NCBI GenBank assembly: GCA_905250885.1
Contig: CAJNOQ010000213.1
Coordinates: 1 to 62,679 of the forward strand
From: Didymodactylos carnosus
Lineage: Eukaryota > Rotifera > Eurotatoria > Philodinida > Philodinidae
Reading direction: 5' to 3'
Length of the DNA stretch: 62,679 nucleotides
In this document: positions 43,934 through 56,592 of the stretch, in pieces
Layout of the letters: the number at the start of each line of letters is the position of its first letter
Position numbering within the stretch: the stretch's first letter is position 1
The notes under the pieces: model-generated
Databases searched by the model: none
Told to the model about the DNA's origin: nothing
What the model saw: only the letters and a program-made list of their open reading frames with translations
Made by a program: the position numbers and the translations under genes

Positions 43934-44271
43934 GAATTGGTGTCAGAGTTAATTCAAAAACTAAAGCTTCCCGATTTGTCGTTGAGAAGAAAATATTTTC
44001 GTTTGGTTCATTTCTATAAAGTAACGAACGAGTTATCGCTGCTTTCAGTTTTTAAATCCGTCCTTTATAACACCATTGACGAATCGTAGAACAGTGCGTC
44101 TGAATACAAGTACAGTTTTAAAACACGAAGCCAGTTGCGTCACCGGGTCTTACAAAAAAACAGGTAGCGTCAGCTTTTTTCTATCAGACTGCCGACGATT
44201 GGCATGCCTTACCAGAAATGGTTGTTGCGGTACGTACTCTAGGTCAGTTCAAAGCGAAGCTGAAACATTAA
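43934..44271 (+). pseudogene. Decayed non-LTR retrotransposon (LINE) 3' end
   Basis: Three overlapping frames together resemble the C-terminus of LINE reverse transcriptase ORFs. 43934-44086 reads LKLPDLSLRRKYFRLVHFYK before a stop. Around 44074 the next frame gives PLTNRRTVRLNTST. 44166-44271 gives SAFFYQTADDWHALPEMV...FKAKLKH and a stop, like the FSYRAAKLWNSLP...FKSKLK ending common in jockey/CR1-type elements. At least two frameshifts and an internal stop show it is dead. It is 5'-truncated, as LINEs often are. Confidence 0.7.
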
Positions 44272-44365
44272 ATTTAAGCAAGCAAATTTAAGGCGTTTTC
44301 TGTGTGTTTGTTTCTATTTCTGTACTCTATTCCATAAGAGTGTATATATAGGCATAAGTGTGTAT

Positions 44366-44386
44366 TCTCTCTCTCTCTCTCTCCCT
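44366..44386. repeat. (CT)n microsatellite
   Basis: A short run of CT dinucleotides about 95 bp after the LINE relic's coding end, possibly its 3' tail region. Confidence 0.85.
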
Positions 44387-45637
44387 CTTTTGTAGTGTTA
44401 CTCCAGGTGGCAATGTAGATAAATACAAGGCTTTTACTTTTTCTGCGTTCCTACAGAAGCTCTTTTTTTCGTAAAGTTGGCTTTGTTTGTAAATAAAATC
44501 AAGTTTAAGTTCAATTTATGAATGTGAAAATGTACAGTGACATGTATCTCTTGTTGAATAAGTATTTTGTTATTAGTGTGATGTTAAAAATTGGAAACTA
44601 TTAACTCGGACCTTGTTTCTAACTAACAGTGTTCGATCTTATACAGTCAATTTGTATAAAATAAGACGTTTTTGTCACAATTACACCCGTTTACTTCATT
44701 TGCCCTGGAACTTAGCTGAAAATTTTTTCAGAAGTATCTTGATTCAAAACTTTTTGCGTATATGATAATCGACAATCCGAATCTGTGGCCGGTTTGGATC
44801 GAACAAGCTGAATAATATTTTTCGATTAAGTTAACATGCCTTTCTTACGGTTTCTTTGAAGTTCTACGCTTTTAATATGCTCATCTCGTCATGTTCTAAA
44901 AGTTTCAAGTGATTTTGTTGGATTCTGAGTGAGATATGAACTTTTTTTCATTTATAATGAATACTAGGGTATTCTCTCTAGGATTCTTGTTCATCAGGAT
45001 TTCTCATATTTTTCTGAAAGAAACATTATCTGGAGATTTTTCATTAATTACTGAAATTCTACACGTAAACAAGTAGTGAGGTGCGCTTCTTAAAAACGTA
45101 CAAAAAGTATAGTTTACAAGGATATATACTTTTGAAGAGGACATTTTGAGAGAACAAAGGATGATATAATACAGTTTCACAGTATAAAACTGGTATGTTT
45201 TAGTTTTCTTGTAGCTGAAGATGATCTTTTTTTTTAAAATAATAAAAAAAAGAAATTACTTATCATCGATTTTATAACAAGATCGATGACAAGTAACAAA
45301 GTTCTTGTACAAGTACCTTTCGCTTTTTTTTAATATAATTACAAGTAGTATTAGAATAGCTTTCAATTCATTTAGATATAAATGAATTGAAAACACAGTA
45401 ATGAATGCTGTAATTTATTTATTTACTAAGAGTTCAATCTTAGAAGGTAAGCTTATACTGGACACATAGATATGATAAATAGTTCTTTAAGAAAAGATCT
45501 GTAGTTTTAATTAGATATCTGCCTTTAAATACAATCAAATCTGCGCAGCGGATTACACCAAAATAGAGATTAAGCTCTATCTATTTTGCTATAATCAAAT
45601 CATCATAAGAATGTGTTTGTTTTCAAAATATGCTTGT

Positions 45638-45664
45638 ATGTGTGTGTGTGTGTGTGTGTGCGTG
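45638..45664. repeat. (TG)n microsatellite
   Basis: About 13 TG units in intergenic sequence. Confidence 0.9.
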
Positions 45665-48600
45665 TCTATTGTCAGTGGAAATAGAATTTATATATTTTTT
45701 TTCCATCTAAGAATTCTCAAGTCAATCATAGTAAGCATATATAAATTTTTATGAGACGGAAATATGTGTAACGAAAAATTTATTATTTCGATTGTTATCA
45801 TCAACTAAAGTGCTTATGGAAAATAATATGAAAGAATCTCTCAGTGAGAAAAACGAGAGACTTTTGAACTTGACAATTTCTAAATTAAATGATCAAGCAA
45901 AAAGAGAGAAAGATAAAAAGGCTATTCTAAACTGACTTTGGAGAAAAAAATTTATCTCTCTTCTCTCCTAGTTCGAATACATTTTGTAGAGGAAAAATGG
46001 TTTCTTTACTGATAAGAAGAGAAAATTCTTTTTGTACCCTTATCTTGGATTGATGCTGCTTCTAACTTAAATTTTAGTCTAACTAAAATGGCATCTTAGT
46101 TACAAAAACTGAAGATAGTTATTTTTCTATTTCAAAAGATCATATCTCAGATCAATGAGTTTACATTATTAAATTAATAGTTTGTAAGATATATAATTAG
46201 TATAATTTTGTAATGAAATATTTTTTAAGAGAGATTTTTCTAATTTGTCAACAACAAAACTGATTTGTTTTGCAGAGAAAATCAGAAATATTTTTCTTAT
46301 AGGAGAACAAGAGAGATGTATATTTGAGAATATTGAATATATAAATTGATTCTGTGGGGAAATTTTCATTACTAATAATCATTATTGCTATCATCACGTT
46401 TACAACTATTCAACGAAAAATACGCCACAATTTATTGTTAGAAAATGTGGAGGTTTACTTATTGTTTCTTTGTTTGTAATAATTAGTGATAATAACTGTC
46501 AACTTTATACGCCTGCGAACGCACAGTACCTATTAGATAAATTCGTATCTAATCTTCACTCGGAAAAAGAACAGGAACACGCTATATTATTCATAAATCG
46601 ATGACATTTTGCGTTACTTGAAAGCTTTCCTCTTTGTTAATTGTATTGTAGATATTTTAATATAAGTACGAAAATCCTATATTTCATTTCACTATCACGT
46701 TATTACCAAGTCGTATAAATTAGGTAAGTGAGCTTGTAAAGCAGACCTTGTCCATCCATCCATTCCGATCTGATATTGAGCAGACAGTATCGTGCTGGTC
46801 GCTGCTCGTGGTTAGGCGGATCAGTTTCAAAAATTCAGCGTCCGGTCTCATTCCGATTTTTTTCTCAGAAACAAATTGGTACAAAACTTGTCAGATAAAA
46901 TTTTATTTTGTGTTTATTCTTTGCAAAGCTCAATGTTGTTAAGCCCCTCCCCTCTCCTAAGTCGAAAATGATGATTTTCGTCAAAAATATCGGCTTTGAG
47001 AAAAGTACATGAATATATAGCCCCAAGTGTCATCTTTCAAAAGAGCTTATTTTTACTAGCTAAAAAGATAGATTTTAGTGGGTTTTCACGAAGTTTTCTG
47101 AAAGCTCTGTAAAACTGTATATATGGCATGCTTTATAGGTTAAAAAAATGGTATTGCGAAGAAAACATTCACATACACATACACATATGCGATACATGTA
47201 CGAGCATATATGCATCAGAATCTGCATAGTTGACAACATATAGAGCACTTTACCAAACTCTTAAAGGTCAAAACAGATCAGAGGAGAAGTAATTTTCAGA
47301 AGAAAAAAAGTATTTTGCGTTTTTCTCGAAACTTTGTTTTTTGTTTGGTGGAACTCACTGTCAATCTACGATGGATCACAGATAGGCCTGTCAGAAACTG
47401 ATTCTTAAGCCAGAGAAAATGTATACGCTTTCTAACCTCTTTCTATAAATATGATAAAACTGAAAAACAAGCGTCGAGCTAAATTGAATCGGGCCAAGTA
47501 AAATTACGATCCAATTCAGTCGAGGGAAAAAGTCAATTCAGACGGATTAGTCGGGCTAATTTTAGGTAAATCCCGAGCAGGCCAGGCCGAGACACTGGAA
47601 GGATAGCTCGCGTCTACTCCGGTTATAATCTAAAATCATTGTTTGAGATGTATAAGTATCCGTTATTTTTGACTTATTAGTTCAATACTATTTTGAATAT
47701 CAATCGAGTATATATGGTAATAAAAGTTCATAATGATGTGTCTGCATTGATAATAGTAAATTTGGTATTGACTTTGTTAATAAATTGACTTTTTTACAAT
47801 ATAAACGACGTTGAATAATTATATTATTAGTTAATCGGGCGGGAAAAAACATGCTTCTTGCTTGATTTGGTTTGTTGGACTTTAGTTTACTATCTCACTG
47901 TGAGATATGATGTTTGAAAAACCCAAATAAATATTATAAATAGACGGCATGTTTTTTCTGGACAATTCAGGTGCTTTTTCTCTCTTTTCACTCTCAATTC
48001 AAATGAGACTATATAGAATTTTTTTCTTTCGAAATGAATTTATTTATGTTAAATATGTTTGTCGGATACTACTTATCTGATAATCAATTACCATTGTTGT
48101 TGTTTTTCACTACTAACATAGTTGATGAAAAATTGTAGACATAGACCATCTTGTTTATGACGTTATCGTATTTGATATAACAGCCGTATTGTCATTACGA
48201 AAATGAGTGTGGACAGTTTATAGTTCCATTCTTTTTCACAATATGTGCCATCGAATGGTCTTAATAAACAATATCGAAGTAATTTATACAGTAATTAGAA
48301 ATATTGTAATCAAACATTGAATTCTTAATCTTTATTTATTTCAAGGCTATATTTTTGTCTTATATCTCGGTATGAATATCAGGCTATGTCATAATGTATG
48401 TGATATATGTCATTCTATACTCGTACATATAAACTGCGCAACTTGCTTAATCCAGTATATTTTCTCTTCCTTTACTGTGGTACTGTATGTCTGACTGCGG
48501 TTTTTCTTTTCTGTTGATAATGAATCTTCTTTCACAGCCATTCTTATGTATTATTAGAGAAAATTAATCGAGCGTATGTAATAGTTTCTTTGTTATTAGG

Positions 48601-49504
48601 TGATCATATATAGTCTAGTATTAAAATATTAATGATTCAAGTCATTGTTATTCGTATTATATTAGTTTCATGGGAAATATAGCGATTTTTACTTTGTTAT
48701 TCAAAAACGAAATAAGAAATGGCGTAGAATGAAAAATGTTTCAGATCGTTGAACAGATACACTTGAATTGGTTAAAATTTTATAATTAATTGGAATTTAT
48801 TTTGCTTGTTTTTCCCGAATAACAAGTGAAAAGTAAGACTATAGTTAATATTCCTATTATTCTGAAAGAAGAATTGATAAAGACAATTTGATTTAGGTTA
48901 TGTTTATTATTTCATATCTAATTTTAATTAATAATTAATTTAATCTACGCTAATGTTATGAGAATAACAATCGTTTTCTGTCATCAAATAAAATAATTTT
49001 ATTTTGACATATGAAACTGGATATTTTTTGTAGCTAACTTTGTTATATATCCAATAACAAATAATTTTGATTGACAATGATATGTGTTTAGCGGCGCACG
49101 GAATATCCTTTATAAGAGAGTAAACAAGAAAAAAAAATGTTATACGTGACTCTGTCTTCTAATTGAGATATCAAGCCAAAAAGAAAAAGAAAATGTGCTG
49201 GCGGAGGTAAGAAATAGAGAAGATGAATATGTTATAAATTTTCATATCATATACTTACAGTATTAGTTTTTACTTTTCGTTTAAAAACTGGAAATATTTT
49301 TTAACACGTTAGTACATCAAAAATTGATTTTCTTTCTTTATTGAAACACGTAGGTTCTCTTTAGCTAGAAAAACTTGTTGAAAAATGTATTTTGTTATAA
49401 AATTCATTGTTCTTTCTGTTATCGATAAAATATATTAATGTTAGAAAAATGAGCACAATAGAAAATATCCGTAATATTATATTTTTGAACACACTTTCTT
49501 TTGC

Positions 49505-49810
49505 TTTGACAGTCCGTTGTCATTTGCCCTATTGGACAATATTGCTCGAACGAGCAACTTGCCTGATCAGACAAGATACCATCTCGGAATTTCTTATGAG
49601 ATTCTATGATTTCCGAGTCGAAATCATAGGTCCTCTAACAGGCATATTGTGTATCAAAACAATATGTTCAATCTTCTTCCTTTCTTATGGGAGAAACGAA
49701 AAACAAATTTAGCTCAATATCGTCCATTTTATCTTTTCCGATTTGGCACTATTGCCAGTTCGAGCAAGGTCGATCTTGACTCTTTCAGCAATATTTCTTG
49801 CTAGAACAAG
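49505..49810. repeat. Dispersed repeat, copy 1 (inverted relative to 51090-51437)
   Basis: It contains CAGTCCGTTGTCATTTGCCC followed by CAATATTGCTCGAACGAGCAA and TTGCCTGATCAGACAAG. The same order appears in reverse complement at 51437 going leftward. Internal CGAGCAA/CAAGCAA words repeat again near 49760-49810. No coding potential. Confidence 0.5.
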
Positions 49811-49926
49811 CAACATATGAATAATACATTTATTCGTATGTTACGCACATTTATATGCGTACAAAGCCTTACCAGAATAGTTCTTTTTATAAACTGATAT
49901 AAGCTATTAGTACGTTTCTGTTGCAT

Positions 49927-50288
49927 TTTGTGACCTTTGATACTTTTAAATCGTAATTTTATTCCCACAAATTATGTTCGTCTAGACGTTTCGATGCTTT
50001 GCATCGTCATCAGCAGACATGATAAATTAAAAAGAGAATAAAAACTTTTTAAAACGTCAAACACGAATGGCTTCTATCAGGGGTTTTAGCCAGTTTTACG
50101 TATTATAAGCATTATGGTTTATGTTCTACTTTCTAGGTATGATTCTTTTTCGTGTTTGATGTTTTAAAAAGTTTTTATTCTCTTTTTAATTTATCATGTC
50201 TACTGATGAAGAAGCAAAGCATCAAAACGTTTAGACAAACATAATGTGGGAATAAAATTACGATTTAAAAGTATCAGAGGTCACAAAA
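49927..50288. repeat. 362-bp foldback with about 138-bp arms
   Basis: Arms 49927-50065 and 50151-50288 are reverse complements at about 90% by eye, for example TTTTAAATCGTAATTTTATT at 49943 against AATAAAATTACGATTTAAAA at 50251. Within the arms is ACGTTTCGATGCTTTGCATC...TCATCAG. TTTCGA...(G)TCATCAG hairpins of this kind are often found at the ends of retroelements in invertebrates, but I cannot assign a family. Confidence 0.75.
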
Positions 50289-50322
50289 AGTTCTTTTTAT
50301 GTAAAGGAAATAGGAGGATTAA

Positions 50323-50566
50323 ACCAGGGCTGGTTTTAGCAGAGAGGGTCGTATGGGTAACCTCCCCCCCCTCAATAACTGAAAATAATTTTTTTCATCA
50401 GCCAAATGAAAAAAAAATTTGCAAAACAAACTCGCGCAGCGAAAAGTTTTGGGTTAACCCCCCAAAAAAATTTTTTTGGTGGAAAAGTGGTTTAATTGTT
50501 AGAGAAAATCATGAAAAGTATTTTGGCCCCTTCCTCCAATTCTGGGTGTCTCGAGCCAGCCCTGGG
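50323..50566. repeat. 244-bp TTAA-flanked MITE
   Basis: TTAA at 50319-50322 and 50567-50570 flank ends ACCAGGGCTGG and, complemented, CCCAGGGCTGG. The interior has runs of C, A and G (GTAACCTCCCCCCC; AACCCCCCAAAAAAATT). It is a candidate piggyBac-like non-autonomous element. The open frame 50246-50692 running through it is not a gene. Confidence 0.75.
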
Positions 50567-51089
50567 TTAAACGTAGCAAGAATTGTGATTTATGATAAAC
50601 TCTATCAAATAATTGTGGATCTAATAAATTTCATGAATGCTCTTTTGTGCAAATGCAATTTGTTTTCACTTGTAGTCATTCTTTCACTTTGAACTTTTAT
50701 TTTAGATAAGTTCTTTCTTTTCTTCGTTTTCGTTACGTGTATAATAATGAAAAAAACAGAATATTTACGCACATGATGTATACTTTAATAATTTATAGGG
50801 CACGGTTCCGTGACATTTATCATGTTCTACATTACTGCAAATCGCATTTGCAGATAATTTTCATTTTGTTTATTACCATCCATAAATTTGAAGTTGTCAG
50901 ACAGTAGTATAGTTTTGTAGTCTAAAATGAATAGGACAGACTACCATTTATACTTTAAAAACTAGAATTTGCAAAAAATAGAAATAGCGCTCGTAGCTTT
51001 TCATATGAAGACTTAAACGGGAAAACATTTCTTTTGATTTCTGCCATAAGTTCATCGAGGCTAAATTTGTTTATTTAAATAGTACATGT

Positions 51090-51437
51090 TAACGTCGAGA
51101 ATAGCGCTTCTTGCCTGATGGGACAAGACATATAGCCCGTTCCGGTAATAAAGTCCCAGAAGATGCTTCTTCCCTACTCTGAAAAAATAGGCACATCTAC
51201 AATGTGGGTAAGCGTAATTTTAAGCAGTTTTTGATGCTCTTCTAAGGAATAAGTCTCTTTATGCGTCGTCATTACTTACATTTTTGCGCTGATACGTTAC
51301 GAGAAAAATATGTAAATCTGGCCGAAAGCGGCAAGGTACTCTTTGCCTGACCAGACCGTATTGCTTGTTCCAGCAATATATTTTGCCAAAACCGGCAATG
51401 CGACCCGATCGGGCCAGAAGGCATAACAACGGACTGT
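51090..51437. repeat. Dispersed repeat, copy 2
   Basis: Reverse-complement counterpart of 49505-49810: GGCATAACAACGGACTG at 51419 mirrors CAGTCCGTTGTCATTTGCC at 49511. The two copies may be arms of one 1.9-kb foldback or independent insertions. Confidence 0.5.
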
Positions 51438-52002
51438 TTGATAGTAATCGAGCAAACCAAAAAATAAAATATGCATGTTATTTTATTTATTACTTGGCTA
51501 CTATTGATGACATTTTTTATAGCTTTTAGTTATTACTTCTATCATTTTTACAGAGAGGATTCACCCATTTAATGTCAACAATGAAAAAAAGTTCTATTCT
51601 GTTTGATCTGAGAGTGTACTAGTTTTAAACAAAGTGAAGTGACAGAAGGAAGATCTCTATCGAACTGCTTGTGTTAATCGTGTTCTGGAGTGGTAATAAA
51701 TGATATGTTAGAAGAGAGGGAACGAATTGCAATAAAATTTCTTGAGTTCTATTAGAAGATCATCGTGATTTATTTATGCTGTACACTAATGTTTGTTTAT
51801 TCTAGATGACATACAGTTGCTCCTATTTCTAACATTTATTGATAATAATGATTAGAAAACGAGAAAACAACAAACAGCCAAAAACATATTTAATAAACAA
51901 CACAGAAATTAATCGTAATGTTATCAATTAGTTAACATCAATCATAAACTGATTACTCTTGATATTTTCTTTAAATATTTGTTGGAAACATTGTTACCAC
52001 CG

Positions 52003-53744
52003 ATGTCGACAAGTCAAACATTATTTTCTAGTGTGACTCACATTATTAATTACAACAATACAGTAACATTTCCGTCAACACATTTATCGGATATTTCAAA
52101 AGAGATATATGATCCTAGAATAACAAAACCTTTTGCTATCATATGTTTGTTTATTGGAAGTATAGGTGCGTGTTTGACAAATGATGATTTGTCTTAATTC
52201 ATCGGCAACAAATCTAAAATTGGATAGATAGATTTGAACGAGAAAGAAGATGATAAAGAAATCTACTACCTTTGAGAAATAACAGATCAAGCACGTTTTG
52301 AAATGTTGACAATAATAACAAAATAAATGTTATGCTTCATTTCGGATCTTTGAATATTTTTGGTTCTTTAGACCATGGTACGATCACTAGCATCGATCCC
52401 CGAACAAAAGGCTACTTTCTCGAGACAACTTTTAATGACTTACATAATCGACGAAGAGAAAAATTCTAAGTTTCTTAAAACAGAACGAAATAACTTCTCA
52501 TGTACTTTTAATATTCTTCATTTAGGTAATTCACTGTCATTTGTTGTTTTTACCCAAAAACAACTACGAACCTATTCCACATTTCGTTATTTGGCTTATT
52601 TAGCTATCATTGATTTATGTGTACTCTATTGTGGACTCGGTCATATTATTCTACGAGATTATTTTAAATTCGATATTCGAACTTCTCATTTAGTAATGTG
52701 TAAATTACACACATTTTTGACATACATTACTACACAATTGTCTAGTTGGATTCTAGCCTTAGTTTCAATTGATCGAGCCGTTGCTTGTTCACTTATGCAA
52801 AAACGTTTTTGTAAAGCACAATCAGCTGATCGTATATTTGTTGGAATGTGTTTAGCTGTAGCAATAATTAACAGTCACATATTATTTTTTATGGGTGAAA
52901 AACGGACAATTTATACTCTACAATCAACAACCACATCGTCATCAATTCTTTCCGCCGTTCGAACAACGGGTATGTACAGTGTATAACAGGAAAAATTTAA
53001 ATAGTTTTCAAATTTGTTTTAGGACGATACAATTCAACTAGTGGTCAGATAAGAAGTAAATCATTGCCATCATTTACACATTATTATCGTCAATCCAAAC
53101 AGTCTATCACTACAATTTCTACTGTTATCAGAAAATCTTCATCGACTGTAACAAAAACATTTTCAAATTCAATAATCTCAGGTCAAAATTTAAATTTAAT
53201 CATCAAAGCCAATCCGATTATTAATAACTCATCCCCGTCTCAAATTGAATTGGGCCGTATTATCCACTGTACACATAACACCAGTGATTTTTATTTTAAA
53301 TTTTTTGAAAAACCTTACAATGTTATTGATCTGTTCAGTTATGTTCTTATACCATTTATTATAATGACAATTTGTAGTATTATTGTTGCTTATCGTTTAT
53401 TTTATTCTCTAAGAAATACCACATTAAAAGGTAAAACACGAAAAACGACGAGACGTGCACGACAAATATCTTATATGTTATTAACGTTAAATCTTGTTTT
53501 TGTCTTATTACTAGCTCCTGTTGTTTTAGCACAAGTCTTTCAAGATCTTCATCAAGAATATCGCTATCGTCTATTTAATTCAATCACATTAGTTTTATCG
53601 TATTCAAATCATGCTCTTAATTTCATTTTGTACGGTATAACATCGCCACAATTTCGTTTGACTTTTAGACACTTGTTAGGAATTCATTCGGTACAATATC
53701 ATCATAATGGTCCTCCAGGCTTTTACACATCAACGGTTTTCTAA
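52003..53744 (+). CDS. Orphan rhodopsin-class G protein-coupled receptor
   Basis: Three exons: 52003-52165, 52526-52969, 53023-53744 (442 residues). Seven membrane segments are visible: TM1 with G-N56, TM2 with Asp84 (LAYLAIIDLCVL), TM3 opening at Cys113 and ending SIDRAVA, TM4 (FVGMCLAVAIINSHILFF), TM5 (SYVLIPFIIMTICSIIVAY), TM6 (LLTLNLVFVLLLAPVVL), TM7 (SYSNHALNFILYGI). DRY is replaced by D137-R-A, and the usual TM7 Asn-Pro pair by Leu-Asn. The second extracellular loop is very long, about 125 residues (roughly 178-303), Ser/Thr/Asn-rich, with Cys285 positioned to pair with Cys113. The style resembles peptide-receptor-like expansions of lophotrochozoans; the ligand cannot be deduced. The start is the first in-frame ATG; an exon 1 encoding an N-terminus plus TM1 is common in such genes. 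Confidence 0.88.
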
Positions 53745-54610
53745 GCGGTCCGATTTATTGATGTTTTTAGTTCAAATTTATTATATCTAATTGTATTTTT
53801 GCTTTTCTTGATAAAAAAACAGCAGCAAAAAAATAACATGTTATTACTGAATGGAAAATTCTTTTAATCGTTATGATTTATAGGGCTTTACTCAACATAG
53901 TACTCTGAATGCACCGGCATATATAACTCGCAATTATCAAGTACCTGACAAGTGCTGTCGAGTGTTAAATTCTCTAAGTACTTTAAGTGCTTGGGAAAAT
54001 CCATAGCAGATAAGATTATTTTTTCCAACATAAGTATTGAAATGAATTATATTGATTTACGAAAAACTCCAACTTTGTAGTTCAAAACGGTTGTACACTC
54101 AAATACATCTTGTTGCAAACTGTAGATTACAGAAAATTGGACTCTATTAAGAATCGGCTCTGTCTTCAATACTAAAAACACCAATGTTATTAGTCATGTA
54201 CTCGTAGCGTATATAGAGTAAGGACAATTCGAACAATATTCCGAATTATGGCCGTTAAAAAAACGGCATTCTCGACACACCGAACGGAACTTTAGTCACA
54301 TTCACAAGAAACACGCCAACATTCACGGAAAATTATGTCATCATGCTTTTTTCTGAAAACCGCATGATATGATAACGCACACATGACGAAAGTGCGCCCC
54401 CTTCTATGACGAAGGTACGTTGTGACGAAAGTGCCTTTTACCGGTATTCTTCAGAGATAGGTAGAAAATCAAGTTAGACCAACTACAAATGGAACTATAT
54501 TTATCTAAAGTCACGCATACACATATGCGTCTGAATAAAAAAGGTTCAAAACAAAAAAACGTGGAAATATGAAAATTTTGTACCTCTAGTTAAAATACAT
54601 TAGCGTGTTG

Positions 54611-56592
54611 ATGTGGTTCCACATTTCTTTTTTAGTAGTATGAAGCAAAACTTGCGTCGTCCTCTGACTAGCATTTGCAGCGGGAATATTATAAACTTGA
54701 CTCAACACACTAGAAAAAATAACAGTACTCATCTATAGATTAGTTTCAGTCGAATCTGAATATTCAAAAGTCTTACTGGATTCAAAGGTGCGAAAATTTT
54801 CTAGATAACTTTCGACCTCCTAAGGCTAGTGCTCATAGATGTTCGATGACTAATTTAGTACAACTTCTTTCGTTATGAATCGACTCTAGCAATTTTTACA
54901 GCGATGTTTTCTGTTTAAGTCTGACTTTGTTGTAATTATCTTCTTCACTTGAAATGGCATTGACGTTTAGCCGTATTCTTCTTTCATGTAGCTGATTTGT
55001 TCATGAAATATCTGACAGCCGTCTTTCCATGTTATTCAGGCACGTACACACAATGTTTTTCTATCATGCACGTGTGAAAAAAGTTACACACTAATATAAT
55101 CCTGACGAAATGATCCTATTTATTATACAAAATTGGAATAATAGTCTTAAAAGAGGTAACAGCAAAAGAGGATTGGGGGCTTAAGTTAGTCGTATAACGC
55201 AGATTTAAGTGTGAAAAAATATGTAGCGTAGACAAGTCTTATGACTATATGTACCTGTGAAGATTCCACTACCAGAAAAAGTCTTATCTTATAAAAATCT
55301 GTGGCAGAATTACAGCAGAAATTTATTTTTTCTGCGATGTCGCAATTTTACCGTTAGGTTTAACAATGTCTTTGCCGTGACGTCAGGGTGAAAAAAATGC
55401 AATTTTAACCTTATCATCGTCAACTTTTATTGTCAGATTTTTCTCTCGCGTTATGATGTCATAATTTTGGCCGTTCTAAACGTCAGACTACGTATAACAG
55501 TACAACTGGAAATTTTCTCTCATTTTGACGCCAGGTTTTTTACGATAATTATGCAAAGTATTTTCATTATTGAATAATAATGACAATTCAGAAATACCAC
55601 TTTCAAGTTTGAAGGTATTTTGTGCACTGACGTAATTACAGTTTGTCATTTTGGATTTTGCTTTGTTTCTGATGTTCATTTTCTGTGTCAGATAGTCACG
55701 AACACTTGACTGAGGATCATTCGTTTCTTTTTTTATTTCTACATAAGTTTGTCTTATACTGTATATGTTCGAAGTAGTTTGCAGTAGTAACATGGTCTAA
55801 GAACCTGTTGCTGGAACACTACAACTTCAAAGACCGTTCCAAGTATCGATGTCCCGAAACGGTTGTCGTAACACTTGGTGGATGAGCTGCTAACATCTTA
55901 GTTTAATGTTAAGTGCATGTAAGTAATTATTAACATATTAGTTTTCTAGTTAATATCTACTATTGGATCACCATCATCATCCTCATCATCAGTTTTGTCA
56001 TAAATATCTACAAAAGAGTACTACTCGATGGTGAAAAGCTTTTTGAAAAATACTAGTTCTAAAATCAGAAATGGGCAAATCTGGCGCTTTCTAATTCTAA
56101 TGCAGGACTCATGTCCATCAAAAAAAAGCTTTAAGCCCGAACCTGGACCTGTCCATCTCTGTCTAAAATAGTTTTCGGTAGAATTATTGCTGTGTATAAG
56201 TCAAGATTTTTTAGGTATTGAGAAGCTCAGTCTAAAATAAATGTATCATGCGAAAAAATTGGTTTCTTAGAGCTTGAAGACTAAAATCTGACTCTTGGAG
56301 CTTGATTTTTAAATAAACACACTCATAGTATTTTGACATAAGTCAAACTGATTGATTCAACTCATGCTGTGAGCATTGACCTTAGGTGGTCGAGAGTTTT
56401 CTAGAAAATTTTCACACCTTTGAATCCAGTAAGGCTTTTGGATATTCAGATTCGACTGAAACTAATCTATAGATGAGTACTTTTATTTTTCCTAGTGTGT
56501 TGAGTCAAGTTTATAATGTCCCCGCTGCGAATGCCGGTCAGAGGACGACGCAAGTTTTTCTTCATTCTATTAAAAAAGAAATGTTGGACAAC
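54611..56592. repeat. 2-kb foldback element with about 230-bp arms
   Basis: Arms 54611-54840 and about 56363-56592 are reverse complements at roughly 88% by eye, for example AACTTGCGTCGTCCTCTGAC at 54649 against GTCAGAGGACGACGCAAGTT at 56531, and ATCTATAGATTAGTTTCAGT at 54732 against ACTGAAACTAATCTATAGAT near 56456. The 1.5-kb interior has no recognisable transposase. The layout (long arms, large centre) resembles 4115-5990, but the sequence differs. Confidence 0.75.

Larger units (their letters stand above)
43162..52002. other. 8.8-kb intergenic region, PCED1 to GPCR
   Basis: The largest gene-free stretch. It contains a LINE relic, microsatellites, a 360-bp foldback, a TTAA-flanked MITE and a dispersed repeat pair, all listed separately. 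Small imperfect hairpins occur near 45256-45300 and 45560-45590. The rest is AT-rich sequence with no supported gene. Confidence 0.6.

Noticed and set aside
50246-50692. 148-codon open frame
   Set aside because: It runs through the foldback arm and the TTAA MITE, with homopolymer-encoded residues; no family resemblance.
51979-52002. Earlier GPCR start at 51979
   Set aside because: That codon is TTG; the first ATG is at 52003 and gives a reasonable N-terminus.
55488-55793. Minus-strand 101-codon frame inside the 2-kb foldback as a transposase
   Set aside because: No DDE/DDD or other transposase motif, and too short.
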